Shown: piece by piece, positions 37,255 to 48,840 of the stretch | Numbering within the stretch: the stretch's first letter is position 1 | Layout of the letters: each line of letters starts with the position of its first letter | NCBI GenBank assembly: GCA_025642075.2 | Contig: JAODUO010000042.1 | Span: 1,101,501-1,165,500 of the forward strand | Reading direction: 5' to 3' | Length of the DNA: 64,000 bases | DNA from: Ridgeia piscesae | Taxonomy: Eukaryota > Annelida > Polychaeta > Sabellida > Siboglinidae | The notes under the pieces: generated by a model | The model's database searches: none | The model's input: the letters and a program-made list of their open reading frames with translations, nothing else | What the model was told of the DNA's origin: nothing | Program-made: the position numbers and the translations under genes

Positions 37255-38273
37255 TGGGAAGAGTGGGCGGGCAAGGAAGGATTTCGACTTTCAAGTAAAT
37301 GCTTTAGTTGCTTTACAGGTTATCGTTCTCAAACGTTTACTAACATTATTAACGTGTTTTACAGGTCTCCGGTTCACCACTGTGCGGCCATGATTGAGCG
37401 GTGCCGAAGGATAGACGCCGATCAACATCAAGTCATGCAGAAAGGTAATGCGATTTCTAATTCTAGAACGCATGTGAACATTGTTTCATTTATTTAGAGA
37501 CACAAAAATTCAAATTGTATAATATATTCGGCATTCTCCGAACGTTCGGCTGCATTGTTGATATGTGATATGTGACGTCACACTAAGATGCACTCTTCCG
37601 TCGCTAAGGCGCTCGAGAACGAGTCTGATTTAATATATCTAGGTGAGTACATAAACCGTTCGAAGGTATGGTTATATCCGTTTGATAAAAGTGCCGCTGT
37701 AGCCTAGTAAGTTCTAATTGTAATGGCCTGTAGTTGTCTATGTTTCATAAGTGAGCGCAGCGATGGGGCGGCTAACAATCGGCGTGCGAAATAAGACGAT
37801 TACGACTCGAGAGCGAAGGACGACTCTGGTCTGCCGTGCTGCAACAATTTGCGGTGAGTACTTGTTGAAGACATGCGTTGGCTTTCATCCGATTTGTACG
37901 ATTACTGTACTGATTTGTGTTCTGAAACTTCAACATGGTCGCTCTTCTGTTCCACAGATTGGAAGACGTGCTAGACAAGAAACATTAAAAGTCTCGCTCG
38001 AGAAGTAAAGACATAGGGCGAACACAGACGGCACGCTACTTCCTTCAATCGTCGGCCGAGCACCACTCTTGCACTATGAACAACTGTGTGGTAAGATCAC
38101 TTTCGTTTCGTACCAGTTCCGAGCGGCAGCCGGTCGTGACGCCTCTCCTGCACAACTTTACAGGTATGTCTTCGTGTGTGGCGTCCGATTAGTTTCTGTG
38201 TGGAGGGCCAGCGTCCCGCAAAAGGCTTGACTGTGTAGGTAAGACCTTCTCAGGTGTGAGGTCTTGTGTTGGT
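37255..38273. repeat. Tandem duplication, copy A
   Basis: Starts GGGAAGAGTGGGCGGGCAAG and ends with GGTAAGACCTTCTCA. Same order of blocks as copy B at 38275, including GTGCGGCCATGA, ACGTTCGGCTGCATTGTTGA, TCCGAGCGGCAGCCGGTCGT and ACAGGTATGTCTTCGTGTG. Repeated ACAG and GGTAAG motifs look like splice sites but no conserved protein is seen. Its CpG content is high. It could be a duplicated non-coding exon cluster or an unknown element. Confidence 0.75.
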
Positions 38274-38274
38274 G

Positions 38275-38906
38275 TGGGAAGAGTGGGCGGGCAAGGAAGG
38301 ATTTCGACTTTCAAGTAAGTGCTTTAGTTGCTTTTTAGGTTATCGTTTTTGATTGCCAAACGTTTACTACATTATTGACGTATATTTACAGGTGTCCGAT
38401 TCACCACTGTGCGGCCATGACGTAGAGCGTTGCCGCACGAACGACGCCGATCAACATCTAGTCCTGTAGAAAGGTAATGCGCAATCGCTTTCTAATTCCA
38501 GAACGCATGTAAACATTGCTTTTATTTCGAGACACAAAAATTCAATTTTTGAAATATATTCGGTATTCTCCGGACGTTCGGCTGCATTGTTGATATGTGA
38601 TATGTGATATAAGACGCACACTTCCGCCGCTAAGGCGTTCGAGAACGAGTCTTATTTTATAAATCTACGAGCATACATAAACCATTCGAAGGTATTGCTA
38701 TATCCTATTGAGAAGAGACGCTGTGACTCTGAACAACTGTGTGGTAAGACCACTTTCGTTTTATACCAGTTCCGAGCGACAACCGGTCGTGACGCCTCGT
38801 CTGCACAATTTTACAGGTATGTCTTCGTGTGTGGCATCCGATTAGTTTCTGTGAGGAGGACCAGCGCCCCGTAAGGGGCTTAAATGTTGAGGTAAGACCT
38901 TCTCAC
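38275..38906. repeat. Tandem duplication, copy B
   Basis: About 85-90 percent similar by eye to copy A, but lacking roughly 370 bp that correspond to about 37690-38070 in A. Order and orientation are the same, so this is a direct tandem duplication with a later deletion in one copy or an insertion in the other. Confidence 0.75.
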
Positions 38907-39846
38907 GTCTTCTGTCCTAGTATATGTTGGCGGTTCCGGCGCGTTTACACGCTTCTGACCACGAGGTAAGAACTGCTCGCTGTACTGTCCTAGTGTACAT
39001 TAGCCTCGATTAACCAGACTCCATGAGGTGGCAGCACTGTTCAGACCCTAGCCTCAGTTACCCAGACTCCGTTAGGTGGCAGCACTTTGAAGCCTCTCAA
39101 CTCTGCCTGGGTATACTAATGCTCTGCATTTGTTAACCGCCAGGGCAGGGCGGCCTTACCCCATATTAGGATAGAGTCGCTGATTGGCTCTCAGTCTAAC
39201 TATGAAATAAAAATTTAAATAACGATATACTTTTACAAGATAATGATATCCTATGAAAAGTATTCAACATTGAACTTATATTAACACAAAAATAAGTAAA
39301 ATAAAATTTACAGTTGTTTATAAAATAAGAATTACGCAAGGATTAACCAGTATCCATGAGGTGGCAGCATTGTTTAGCCCCACAAGGATAACATACAAAA
39401 CTACGTATTTAGAAACTAGTTACGCAGCCGACCGACAGTCGGTTAAGCGAGACTATAAGTCGCCTACATATGACGCATTTAGAATGGAAATATTGTATAT
39501 GTTTGTCCACTAAACGTTTTTGCATCGTTGGACATACGAGGAATTTTAAATGGCGTTATTGTCAAAATGAACGTTACCGGACATATGGATTACTCAGACC
39601 TATTAAAATTTTGAAATGAGAAAACTGAAGATTTATGCGTGAAAATCGAACTATCAAACATCAATGCTATCGCACAACGGTAGAATGCAAAATTCACAAA
39701 TACAATATAGAACAAATCTTTATTTGAACAACATCATATATACACAAAACATCACCACCACCTTATCTGCAACACAGCTCACACACAACACAATACCAGC
39801 ACTATACCTGCAGCTCACACACCATGCTGCTCACACATCAGGCAGC

Positions 39847-40119
39847 TCACACACCATGCTGCTCAGGGTGTGCCTTCACATAATTCCCTGTGGCAGATTT
39901 TGCTGCCCTCAGCAGCTGGTCAGAAGGCTGAAACCCATAACATGCATCACCCGTATTCAACCTACTCATATCTGACCTACAGTCAATGTCAATTTTCTTC
40001 ACCACCGAAAACAATTTCTCGCTTTCAGCACTGCTGTCATGTAGGGACAGCAATGAGAACACGACAGCACATAAAGTGGCTTGGAGAAGACTTCCCGTGT
40101 TTGTTGTCGACCTAGCCAT
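39847..40119 (-). pseudogene. hAT-like transposase C-terminal remnant
   Basis: Minus-strand frame with DSSAESEKLFSVVKKIDID, CRSDMSRL, FQPSDQLLRAAKSATGNYVK. The S-E-x-x-F-S-x-V-x-K-I pattern and the A-K-S-A-T ending resemble the C-terminal dimerisation segment of domesticated and mobile hAT transposases. Only this end is present; no DDE region was found, so it is a fragment. The assignment rests on motif recall. Confidence 0.5.
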
Positions 40120-40647
40120 GGCACCCCAGAAAGAATCGATCCTTGTCGAAACGTTTCGATTATCACGAGATTCGCGGAAGTATTTATTTACAAAAAGGCA
40201 GGAATAATCTGAAAGTAGGAAGGTAAAAAAATATAAACTGGAGGTAGAATGATAATTTTTTTAAATAATATATTTAATTAATTTCCAGATATATTTATCC
40301 ATAATTTTTTTAACTTTACACTTATATCTTTACGTCGATCACATCATTGCTTTGATTGTAATATATGTATTGTACTTTTCATATTTCTTAAATTGTATTT
40401 TATGTATATATATGGACGACGTCTTGTCTGAAATAAAACTTTATTATTATAAACAATTATTATTATAAACTGGAGATTTTAAAACACGCGGGAGAACGGG
40501 AGATTGGTGCCAAAAGCGGGAGGCTTCCGCCAAAAGAGGGAGACAGTTAATCGTTAATTTGTGCTCCAACCAGATTACACTGCAGCTCACCAAATGAGCA
40601 TGCAATCAAAAATTGCAATTTATGGACAAATCACGGTTCTGTGATGT

Positions 40648-40770
40648 GCGTGTGCGTGTGCGTGTGCGTGTGCGTGTGCGTGTGCGTGTGCGTGTGCGTG
40701 TGCGTGTGCGTGTGCGTGTGCGTGTGCGTGTGCGTGTGCGTGTGCGTGTGCGTGTGCGTGTGCGTGTGCG
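40648..40770. repeat. GTGTGC hexanucleotide microsatellite
   Basis: About 20 units of GTGCGT; Arg-Val or Thr-Arg frames are artefacts. Confidence 0.95.
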
Positions 40771-41261
40771 AAAGGGGTGGACTTTTTGGGTGTGGGAGTT
40801 TTTGACGGGGATGAACGGGAGCCTCCTGCGGGGATACGGGCGGGCCTGAGGCATCCAGGGCGCGTGCCTCAGAGACCTGCATCATTTACCTGCGTTGTGG
40901 GTATATACACATTGAGCTAATGACGTCGTTATTGCGATGAAGAGATGCTAACGACACGTTATGATGGGACATTGAAATGCGGAATGTATCAAAGTGAAGT
41001 GATCCTACGACCACAAAGCAATTGATATCGAGCGCTCAGTTGGACAGAATGATAATCGAGCACGGACTGGGGGAGATTTTGCGGCACTGGAAGGCGGAAA
41101 TACGTTATAACGACGGACGGTCTTAATATGTGATGAACTGAGCTGATTAATAGAGGAAATGACACAGGAGTAGGTATGTTGAGTTTTAAAACGAGTTGTG
41201 TATTCAATGGACGGTGTATATTACAATTTGTATCGAATCTTTAGCGTTCCGGATGTGCGTA

Positions 41262-41265
<4 letters not shown>

Positions 41266-41346
<81 letters not shown>
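41266..41346. repeat. AAT microsatellite, tail of the LINE
   Basis: About 27 AAT units; in LINE orientation an (ATT)n tail following the GGCGCAAAATAAGT 3' end. The poly-Asn frame is an artefact. Confidence 0.93.
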
Positions 41347-41348
<2 letters not shown>

Positions 41349-42828
41349 TTATTTTGCGCCAATATCATCGAAGATCAAGCTCAGTGGCGCGACAAAACCA
41401 AGGGATTAAGCAAACTCGTAGTCGTAAAACAATACGTGAGTCGTCAATGGATGGAAAAGAAGCTAGGAGGCTAAGGAGGATAGGCAGCATTAAAGAGATA
41501 GGTTTTTAGACGTCGGCCGAATGAAACTATATTACCTTCTGATTTAACACTGGCAGGAAGCGAATTCCACACCGTTGGTGCGGCAACCGAGAAAGCTCTG
41601 GTTCCGGCTTTCGTTTTCACCCGGATGTAAAGAGGGTTATTACTGGTTGAGCGTAGTTGTCTGGAATTTCTTGCTGGAGTTAGCATTGAATTTAGATATG
41701 CTGATTGTGTAAATGAGAGTGCTTGATAGGCTATTGTACAAATCTTGAAAATGATGCGATAGTGCCCAGGGAGCCAATGCAATGATTTTAGAAGCGGCAC
41801 TGAGCGAGAAAAACGAGGAGAACGCGTGACTACCCTTGCTAAAAATTTTGGACACGCTGAAGTTTTGCTATATCCTTGTTTGCGGTATTGTAAAGGAGGG
41901 AATTGCAGTAGTCAAGTCTGCTGCTTACTAGAGCTGTTGCGATGGTTTTAGCAACGGAAAGTGATATAAACCGGCGAATACGGCGAAAATCACGGATATG
42001 GTAAAAACAACAACGGCATGTTTTCGATATATGTTGTTTGAAATTGAAGTTTTCCCCATCAAACGCTACTCCCAGGATATGTATCGGGAAAAAGCCATCG
42101 AGTTTTGCACGCTGCGTTGAGGTACCAATAATGAGAAATTCGATCTTATCTGCATTTAGCTTTAATTTACTGTTTTTCGTCCTGAGCTGGTTTATGGAGC
42201 AACAAGTGTGTGGTGCGGTCAAAGAAACATAGATTTGTGTGTCATCTGCATAAAGGTGATAATCCAGGTTGTGACTCTGGATAACAGAACTTAGTGGTGT
42301 TGTATACAGAGTGAAAAACAACGGGGCCCCAAAACAGAACCCCGGGGACACCACAAGAGGTGGGCAGCATGTCTGAGAAGCAGAACCTATTTTAATGGCT
42401 TGCCGTCTATCAGCAAGGTATGAGGTAAACCAGCTCAGGGCTGTGCCAGATATCCCGTACCACGTTGATAAGCGTGTAATGAGAATGTCGTGGTCAATGG
42501 TGTCGAAAGCGGCGGATAGGTCAAGCAGGGTCAGTGCAGTAACTTTGCCAATATCAATGTTAAGGCTTATGTCATTGTGTACTTTTAAAAGAGCAGTTTC
42601 TGTTGAGTGAAACTTGTTTATACGCAGACTGTGACGCATTGGTTGAACCATTTATGTAGATGTGAGAACTGAGACGATTTACTATAACCTTTTCAAGTAT
42701 TTTTGAAATGAAGCTAAGGTTTGAAATAAGCCTATAGGCCTGGGTTTACATGCGCACATTTAAAATCTTCAGGAAATAAGCCGGAGCAGAGTGATGCATT
42801 TATTATGTCTGTTATTAGTTTAATTAAA

Positions 42829-43355
42829 GATCACATTCCAAATGTTGAAGTCTTGAGACGGGCTAATATGTCCAGCATAGAAGCCACTCTAACGGCTTCC
42901 CAACTCCGTTGGACTGGACATATCATCCGTATGAATGACAGCAGATTACCAAAGGCTGTATTCTTTGGAGAATTAACCGAAGGGAAACGTCTTCGTGGTG
43001 GACAACGGCTGCGATACAAAGATGTAATCAAACGACACCTAAAGGCTACACACATCACCGTAGACCACTTGGAGACCCTTGCACAAGATCGACAACAGTG
43101 GAGGCAGGCCATTCACACAGGAAAAAGCCACATGAAGAAAAGATACAACAAAAATACCAACACGATCACAATCTCCGCCATGACCTTCCTGATCCTTCTG
43201 CCCCTGTCATCTTCTGTGTCAACTGCGGGAGAGGGTTTAAATCTCAAATTGGACTATTCTCTCACCAACGAGCAAAGCACGTAACGGACGAACCCCTACA
43301 CTGATGTCATCATCGGACACGATGGACAGCAAAGAGAGAGAGAGGTTTAATTAAA
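42829..43355 (+). mobile_element. 5'-truncated LINE inserted into another LINE
   Basis: Plus-strand reading encodes the C-terminal part of a LINE protein: VLRRANMSSIEATLTASQLR, WTGHIIRMND, GKRLRGGQRLRYKDVIKRHL, then in another frame a C2H2-type FCVNCGRGFKSQIGLFSHQR finger. It ends with CACTGATGTCATCATCGGAC. Eleven bases, GTTTAATTAAA, occur at 42818-42828 and 43345-43355, as expected of a target-site duplication. The protein resembles the C-terminus of the family whose endonuclease lies at 36079. Confidence 0.85.
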
Positions 43356-45021
43356 ACGTCAAGGTATGCTTTCAGTAGTAGGCCCTATGGTCGGAAGTGG
43401 GTCAAGATCACAGAATTTACTAGGGGACAACATGATTATTTTTCTCACTTCAGCAGTTGTGGCTGGTTCAAACGATGCGAGTTGAGATTTAGTTGTGGAG
43501 AGTCAGCATTTACAATGTCTGGGGTGTTATCTGTGAAGGCTGAATGTGTGAGGCTGATTTTGTCTTTAAAATGACTTGAAAAATAGTTACACAATGACTT
43601 AATTGATGCATGAGTTAGCAGAGAAGGAGCAGGCCGCATGTATAAGATCTGATCTATGCATTTCCATAGCTGTTTTGGTGTAGCAGATTTAGATTTAATG
43701 GGTGCATGTTTGTCGAGCAATGTCTTAAGTATTTGACGGTATTGTTTGTATAGGTCTGATACATGTTCTTTAGTACGCGTGACTAGGTCGGACGTGATTA
43801 TATCAGTCATAAATGATGCAATGTTGATACTGTGAATGACTCTGTAGAACACGTTGTGTTTGGACACAGCTGGAGTTATAGGAACTTTAAGATCTGCAAT
43901 TACAGTGTTATGGTCCGATAAGCCATCTGCAACTGTGGGTGTCTGAATGTTTTTACAAGAGGAGCGAGTTATCAAGATATCGAGCCAATGTCCATGTATG
44001 TGTGTGGGAAACTGACATGTTGTTTTGTGTCAAATTATGCCAAAATATCATGGTTGTTGCAGATGGTGTATCTAGGTGAAGATTAAAATCGCCAATAATG
44101 TAAAATTCTGTGTGCATGGTTGCAACGTTTTCAAAAAGATCCTGGTATTCTTCAAAAAAGTTAGCTGGGTGACCTGGAGGGCGATAAATCCAAATGAAAT
44201 ACCCAGAGAAGCACGAATTTGATATGTTAACACACATAGATTCAAAGCTGGTATTGTCATGGCTGGTGTGCAGATTTACGTTGAATAGTTTTGAAATAAG
44301 GAAACCAACACCACTACCCCCTCCAACTGGACGTGGTCGATAGTGGAAGGTATTTAACCAGCAGGGGAAATGTCGGCAATACATGCAGCTGTGTCATAAG
44401 ATCTGATTGCATATCGTTGTGAAACTGGTACACGAGCACGGTACGCTTAGTGTTTACACTGACTGGAAACTGCAGTTGTCACTGACCATCTTCGATATCT
44501 ACAAAACAGCATTAGAAATGGGTGTATTTAATATTCTATAAATGCCCCGACATGAATGTCCACGTGCCGAGACTGCACATTACCTACAAATTTTTGACAA
44601 ATTAAATTAACCATTCTAATTCTAGTTCTTTCCAACATTCGACAGCCTTACTAGGTTATTGTGGCTATAATGTTAAAATTATGATCTATCTTATGAGGTA
44701 GTTGACACAATATGTTCGAAAAAAAGTTCGAAAACAATCATTCATGTTAGAAGTATATTTAATTAAATGTTGTACAAAAATATATGTACTACATAAAAGT
44801 TATGTTTTTACTTTTCGGTTCTAATTCATGAATACACGCGTACAATTATAGACCCTATCAGTCATGTATAAGTTTACAGAATGTTGTTGCTCAAATAACA
44901 TGTAATTCATAGAGACAAATTCAACAGATCGACACAGGCTTGCATCAGTTTCACTTGTATCAATCACAATAACATGCGCTGAATCAATTTAATCTTACAT
45001 GACCAAACTGGTTTGACACAT

Positions 45022-45049
45022 CACGGACTTATATGCATATAAGTCCGTG
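45022..45049. repeat. Perfect 28-bp palindrome
   Basis: CACGGACTTATATG followed by its exact reverse complement CATATAAGTCCGTG without a spacer. No adjacent gene. Confidence 0.97.
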
Positions 45050-45137
45050 GACACATGTTGCATCTTTTAACTGACCAATAGAATACACTAATAAAAGTGG
45101 TCTAACTATACGATGTATCAAGCACACTGCTTCGTAA

Positions 45138-45358
45138 GTGCGCTTTGCCCCACACTACTGGATACAGCACTGTTCGGCGCAAATACGTCTAGCCCTTTCA
45201 CCCTCTTCTCAAAATGAGCACAGCCCTCCTATGAATATTCACGAGGCGTCCATTGAACCAAACCAAGCGCCGGTGTCACACAAACTAGTAATCCGTGGAG
45301 TGCGTGTACCGAAATCTGTCAAAGACGCTACAAAAGAGAAGGAATTTCCAAGTAAGTG
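45138..45358 (+). CDS. Possible exon, unrecognised protein
   Basis: Open frame with HKLVIRGVRVPKSVKDATKE before a donor-like CCAA/GTAAGTGC near 45350. The start of the frame and its function are unknown; I recognise no domain. It may equally be non-coding. Confidence 0.2.
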
Positions 45359-45399
45359 CATAGAAATGGTGTACATCATTGTTGACTGTTGTGCTTAAA

Positions 45400-47187
45400 C
45401 CTTTCTAATTTCGTAGGTGTAATGACCTAATCATATTGTGTCATTTAGGATGATTAGCGGTAGCGTTAAATTGGCAATTTAGTCGTATGACGTGGGTTGC
45501 ACTGATCTAGGGCAACGCCACCTCCGCCAGCCTAGTGGCAGTGCCGTGGCAATGACACTGATAATCAAAACGACGAAACATTTAGTCGATTTATATCGTT
45601 ATTATTATAAACTAACTATCAACATTCAGGAACAATTTAAAAAAAATCTTTGCAAGATCGATCATACGCCATTTATATAATCATCAGAGCCAGAAAATGA
45701 CCTCCCTTTAGCGTTCAAACTCTAGACTAGGATCAGGTCGGAATAGAAATAGACAATTCTAGATGAGACATAGCCTAGATAGGACGTACAATGCTCATGT
45801 CATTGAAGTTGCCTTGGTGACGGCATTGAACCTGAAAAATCCGTTCAGCAGCACTGGCCAAACGATCAATGATTGATCTGTAGATAAAAAAATTGTATAC
45901 AAAATAGCGCTCCCTGTTGTCGTGACTTTTAATGGATAATTGGCATATAGGAGACTTGTGTGGTGAAACGTGAATGCATTGCCACTGGCTTTGCCTTTGG
46001 TTTGGGCTGATGTAAAACACTAAATATAGTGGATTTAGGATGAGAAATGGCTAGAATTATCTATCTAGAATTACAATGAATGTTTTAAGATTTTTTTTTT
46101 ACAGCTGAACATTTTGTTTGACCACTTTGATAAAATGATATGTAACAAAATAAATTCAGGTTCAGAATAATGCAGTATGTTTGTATATTCACACAAGTGC
46201 ACGTGCGCACGCATGCATACACACCACACACATATGCACACACGCACACATTCACACAATTTGGTAGGAACCTTACATGTAGGTTCATGCAGTACAATAT
46301 TCTTACCAAATCAATAAGTTAAAATAGGAAATGATAATTAATATATGTTACTAATTGGGTTCACAGCTTTATGAAGGATAACATTTTTGCCAGCCACAAG
46401 TTTTGTGGTAGACATGTACATGTCAACTGGCATACATATAAGCCAGTCGAGATATGTATTATAGCCTCAAATAAACTACAAACACACATGTCACACCCAT
46501 TTTCAAACATAACTGAAATGTTCTGCTCTTTGTTTTTTTTTACCCGTCCAGTTATGTTTCTACCTGTAAAAAATTGCTTTTACCCGTCTAAGTGACAGGT
46601 GGATGTGTCTCTATGTGAAGCTATCACTGGACATGGAATTCATGACTAATTCCCCAGTCCCCACGCATTTGCTATCAGGTTTGGCATGCATATGAAATTA
46701 AATAGAACGGTTGAAGATCTCCAGTGACATGTATTTGACGTCTCCCCTGGAATAAGCAGCGTCTGGACTGATTGGAAAATGCAAGATGTGTTTGTGAAGA
46801 CAGGTGTGTGTCTGGAGGCATCTGAGACGTGTGCAGATGGATCTGTTTCACATGGTAATTGCCTCATACAAAAACACTATGGTCATTGTAAATATTTCAA
46901 CCGACCAAGTCACTCGATCAGTCTTTGTCAGAGTGATGAAAAATCCATACAGTTACCTGTTGACAACACGACAGTTTGGGTGCTGTAGATGGAATACATG
47001 AAACTGAAACTCAGATTGAACTAAGTGTGCCTTCTATGACTAGGTGCTGTCAGTAAAACATACATTATGTATAACACATGTATGCACACACGTGCACAAT
47101 ACCAATGAATGGTTACTGTGTGAAAGTTGTTTATCTTATTCATAGAAACATACATCTGTTTTTTTACACCATGGGAAACTCAACTTC

Positions 47188-47254
<67 letters not shown>

Positions 47255-47676
47255 TACATTTTTCCCTGCATTATATTGTATATATTTTTTAGTTGTTTTG
47301 AGTTTAATGTTTATATGAGTTACTTTTACCCTGCAATATATGTCACTCAAACTATCAGTCAACCCTCACCATGCTATATACTTACACATACTACATGCAT
47401 ATGCAGCACACTCATTGCACACACACACACCACACACCACACACAGCACCCCACAACACTCCACAAACATACCAATCACATCAAACATACAACTAGGTTA
47501 CAACAGATGTCAGTCTTGCGCAGCACATCATTAACCAAGAAACAGCATTCATGCACGTCATACACAGCAATGCTGCCAGGACAGCTGCACACAGCCACAA
47601 CTAAGACAGCTGTTCTCAGTCTACACAGCAACCTCTGCAGGAGTGCTGGGGACAACTAAGAGCTGTCTTCAGTCTT
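45400..47676. other. No gene recognised
   Basis: Unique sequence with CA/GT tracts. A 193-codon plus frame across the GT repeat at 47191 is repeat-driven. Confidence 0.5.
47191..47254. repeat. GT microsatellite
   Basis: About 31 GT units; neighbouring CA-rich sequence at 47400-47480 is less regular. Confidence 0.95.
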
Positions 47677-48642
47677 CAGATGAGAGTGTGTCTTGTGTCA
47701 GATGAGAGCTGTCTCTGTGTCAGATGAGAGCTGTGTCTCTGTGTCAGATGAGAGCTGGGTCTCTGTGTCAGATGAGAGCTGTGTCTTGTGTCAGATGAGA
47801 GCTGTGTCTGTGTCAGATGAGAGCTGTGTCTGTGTCAGATGAGAGCTGTGTCTCTGAGAGCTGTCTCTAGTCTCAAGATGAGAGCTGTGTCTGTGTCAGA
47901 TGAGAGCTGTGTCTCTGTGTCAGATGAGAGCTGTGTCTCTGTGTCAGATGAGAGCTGTGTCTCTGTGTCAGATGAGAGCTGGTCTCTGTGTCAGATGAGA
48001 GCTGTGTCTCTGTGTCAGATGAGAGCTGTGTCTCTGTGTCAGATGAGAGCTGTGTCTCTGTGTCAGATGAGAGCTGTGTCTCTGTGTCAGATGAGAGCTG
48101 TGTCTCTGTGTCAGATGAGAGCTGTGTCTCTGTGTCAGATGAGAGCTGTGTCTCTGTGTCAGATGAGAGCTGTGTCTCTGTGTCAGATGAGAGCTGTGTC
48201 TCTGTGTCAGATGAGAGCTGGTCTCTGTGTCAGATAAGAGCTGTGTCTCTTGTGTCAGATGAGAGCTGTGTCTCTGTGTCAGATGAGAGCTGGTCTCTGT
48301 GTCAGATGAGAGCTGTGTCTCTTGTGTCAGATGAGAGCTGTGTCTCTGTGTCAGATGAGAGCTGTGTCTCTGTGTCAGATGAGAGCTGTGTCTCTGTGTC
48401 AGATGAGAGCTGTGTCTCTGTGTCAGATGAGAGCTGTGTCTCTGTGTCAGATGAGAGCTGTGTCTCTGTGTCAGATGAGAGCTGGTCTCTGTGTCAGATG
48501 AGAGCTGTGTCTCTTGTGTCAGATGAGAGCTGTGTCTCTGTGTCAGATGAGAGCTGTGTCTCTGTGTCAGATGAGAGCTGTGTCTCTGTGTCAGATGAGA
48601 GCTGTGTCTCTGTGTCAGATGAGAGCTGTGTCTCTGTGTCAA
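47677..48642. repeat. 24-bp minisatellite
   Basis: About 40 units of TCAGATGAGAGCTGTGTCTC plus TGTG, with 22-25-bp variants. The unit is a multiple of three, so it translates as runs of SDESCVSV or HSSHLTQR; no start context, splice signal or homologous protein supports a gene. Confidence 0.93.
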
Positions 48643-48742
48643 ATTTCTGTCTGGGACTTGCTACGCACCCATTTGCCACAAAGGATAATATAATTAGATT
48701 TATTAAAATTATGCTTAAAAATTACTGTAACAAAGAAAACAG

Positions 48743-48747
<5 letters not shown>

Positions 48748-48836
<89 letters not shown>
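48748..48836. repeat. CT microsatellite
   Basis: About 44 CT units with one interruption, a short distance after the 24-bp array. Confidence 0.95.

Positions 48837-48840
<4 letters not shown>

Larger units (their letters stand above)
41262..44384 (-). mobile_element. L2/CR1-like LINE, interrupted and decayed
   Basis: Minus-strand order: endonuclease pieces at 44384-43953 (GGGSGVGFLIS, YRPPGHPANFFEEY, GDFNLHLD) and 43975-43445 (ADGLSDHNTVIADL); then KFCDLDPLPT near 43390; reverse transcriptase at 42651-41839 (TALTLLDLSAAFDTIDHDIL, YHLYADDTQIYV); and C-terminal LHWLPGHYRIIFKI...AFSVAAPTVWNSLP to 41471. The 3' end carries a GCGCCACTGAGC...GATATTGGCGC motif and an ATT tail at 41266-41346. Frameshifts separate the pieces and a second LINE is inserted at 42829-43355. 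It is not functional as it stands. Confidence 0.88.
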
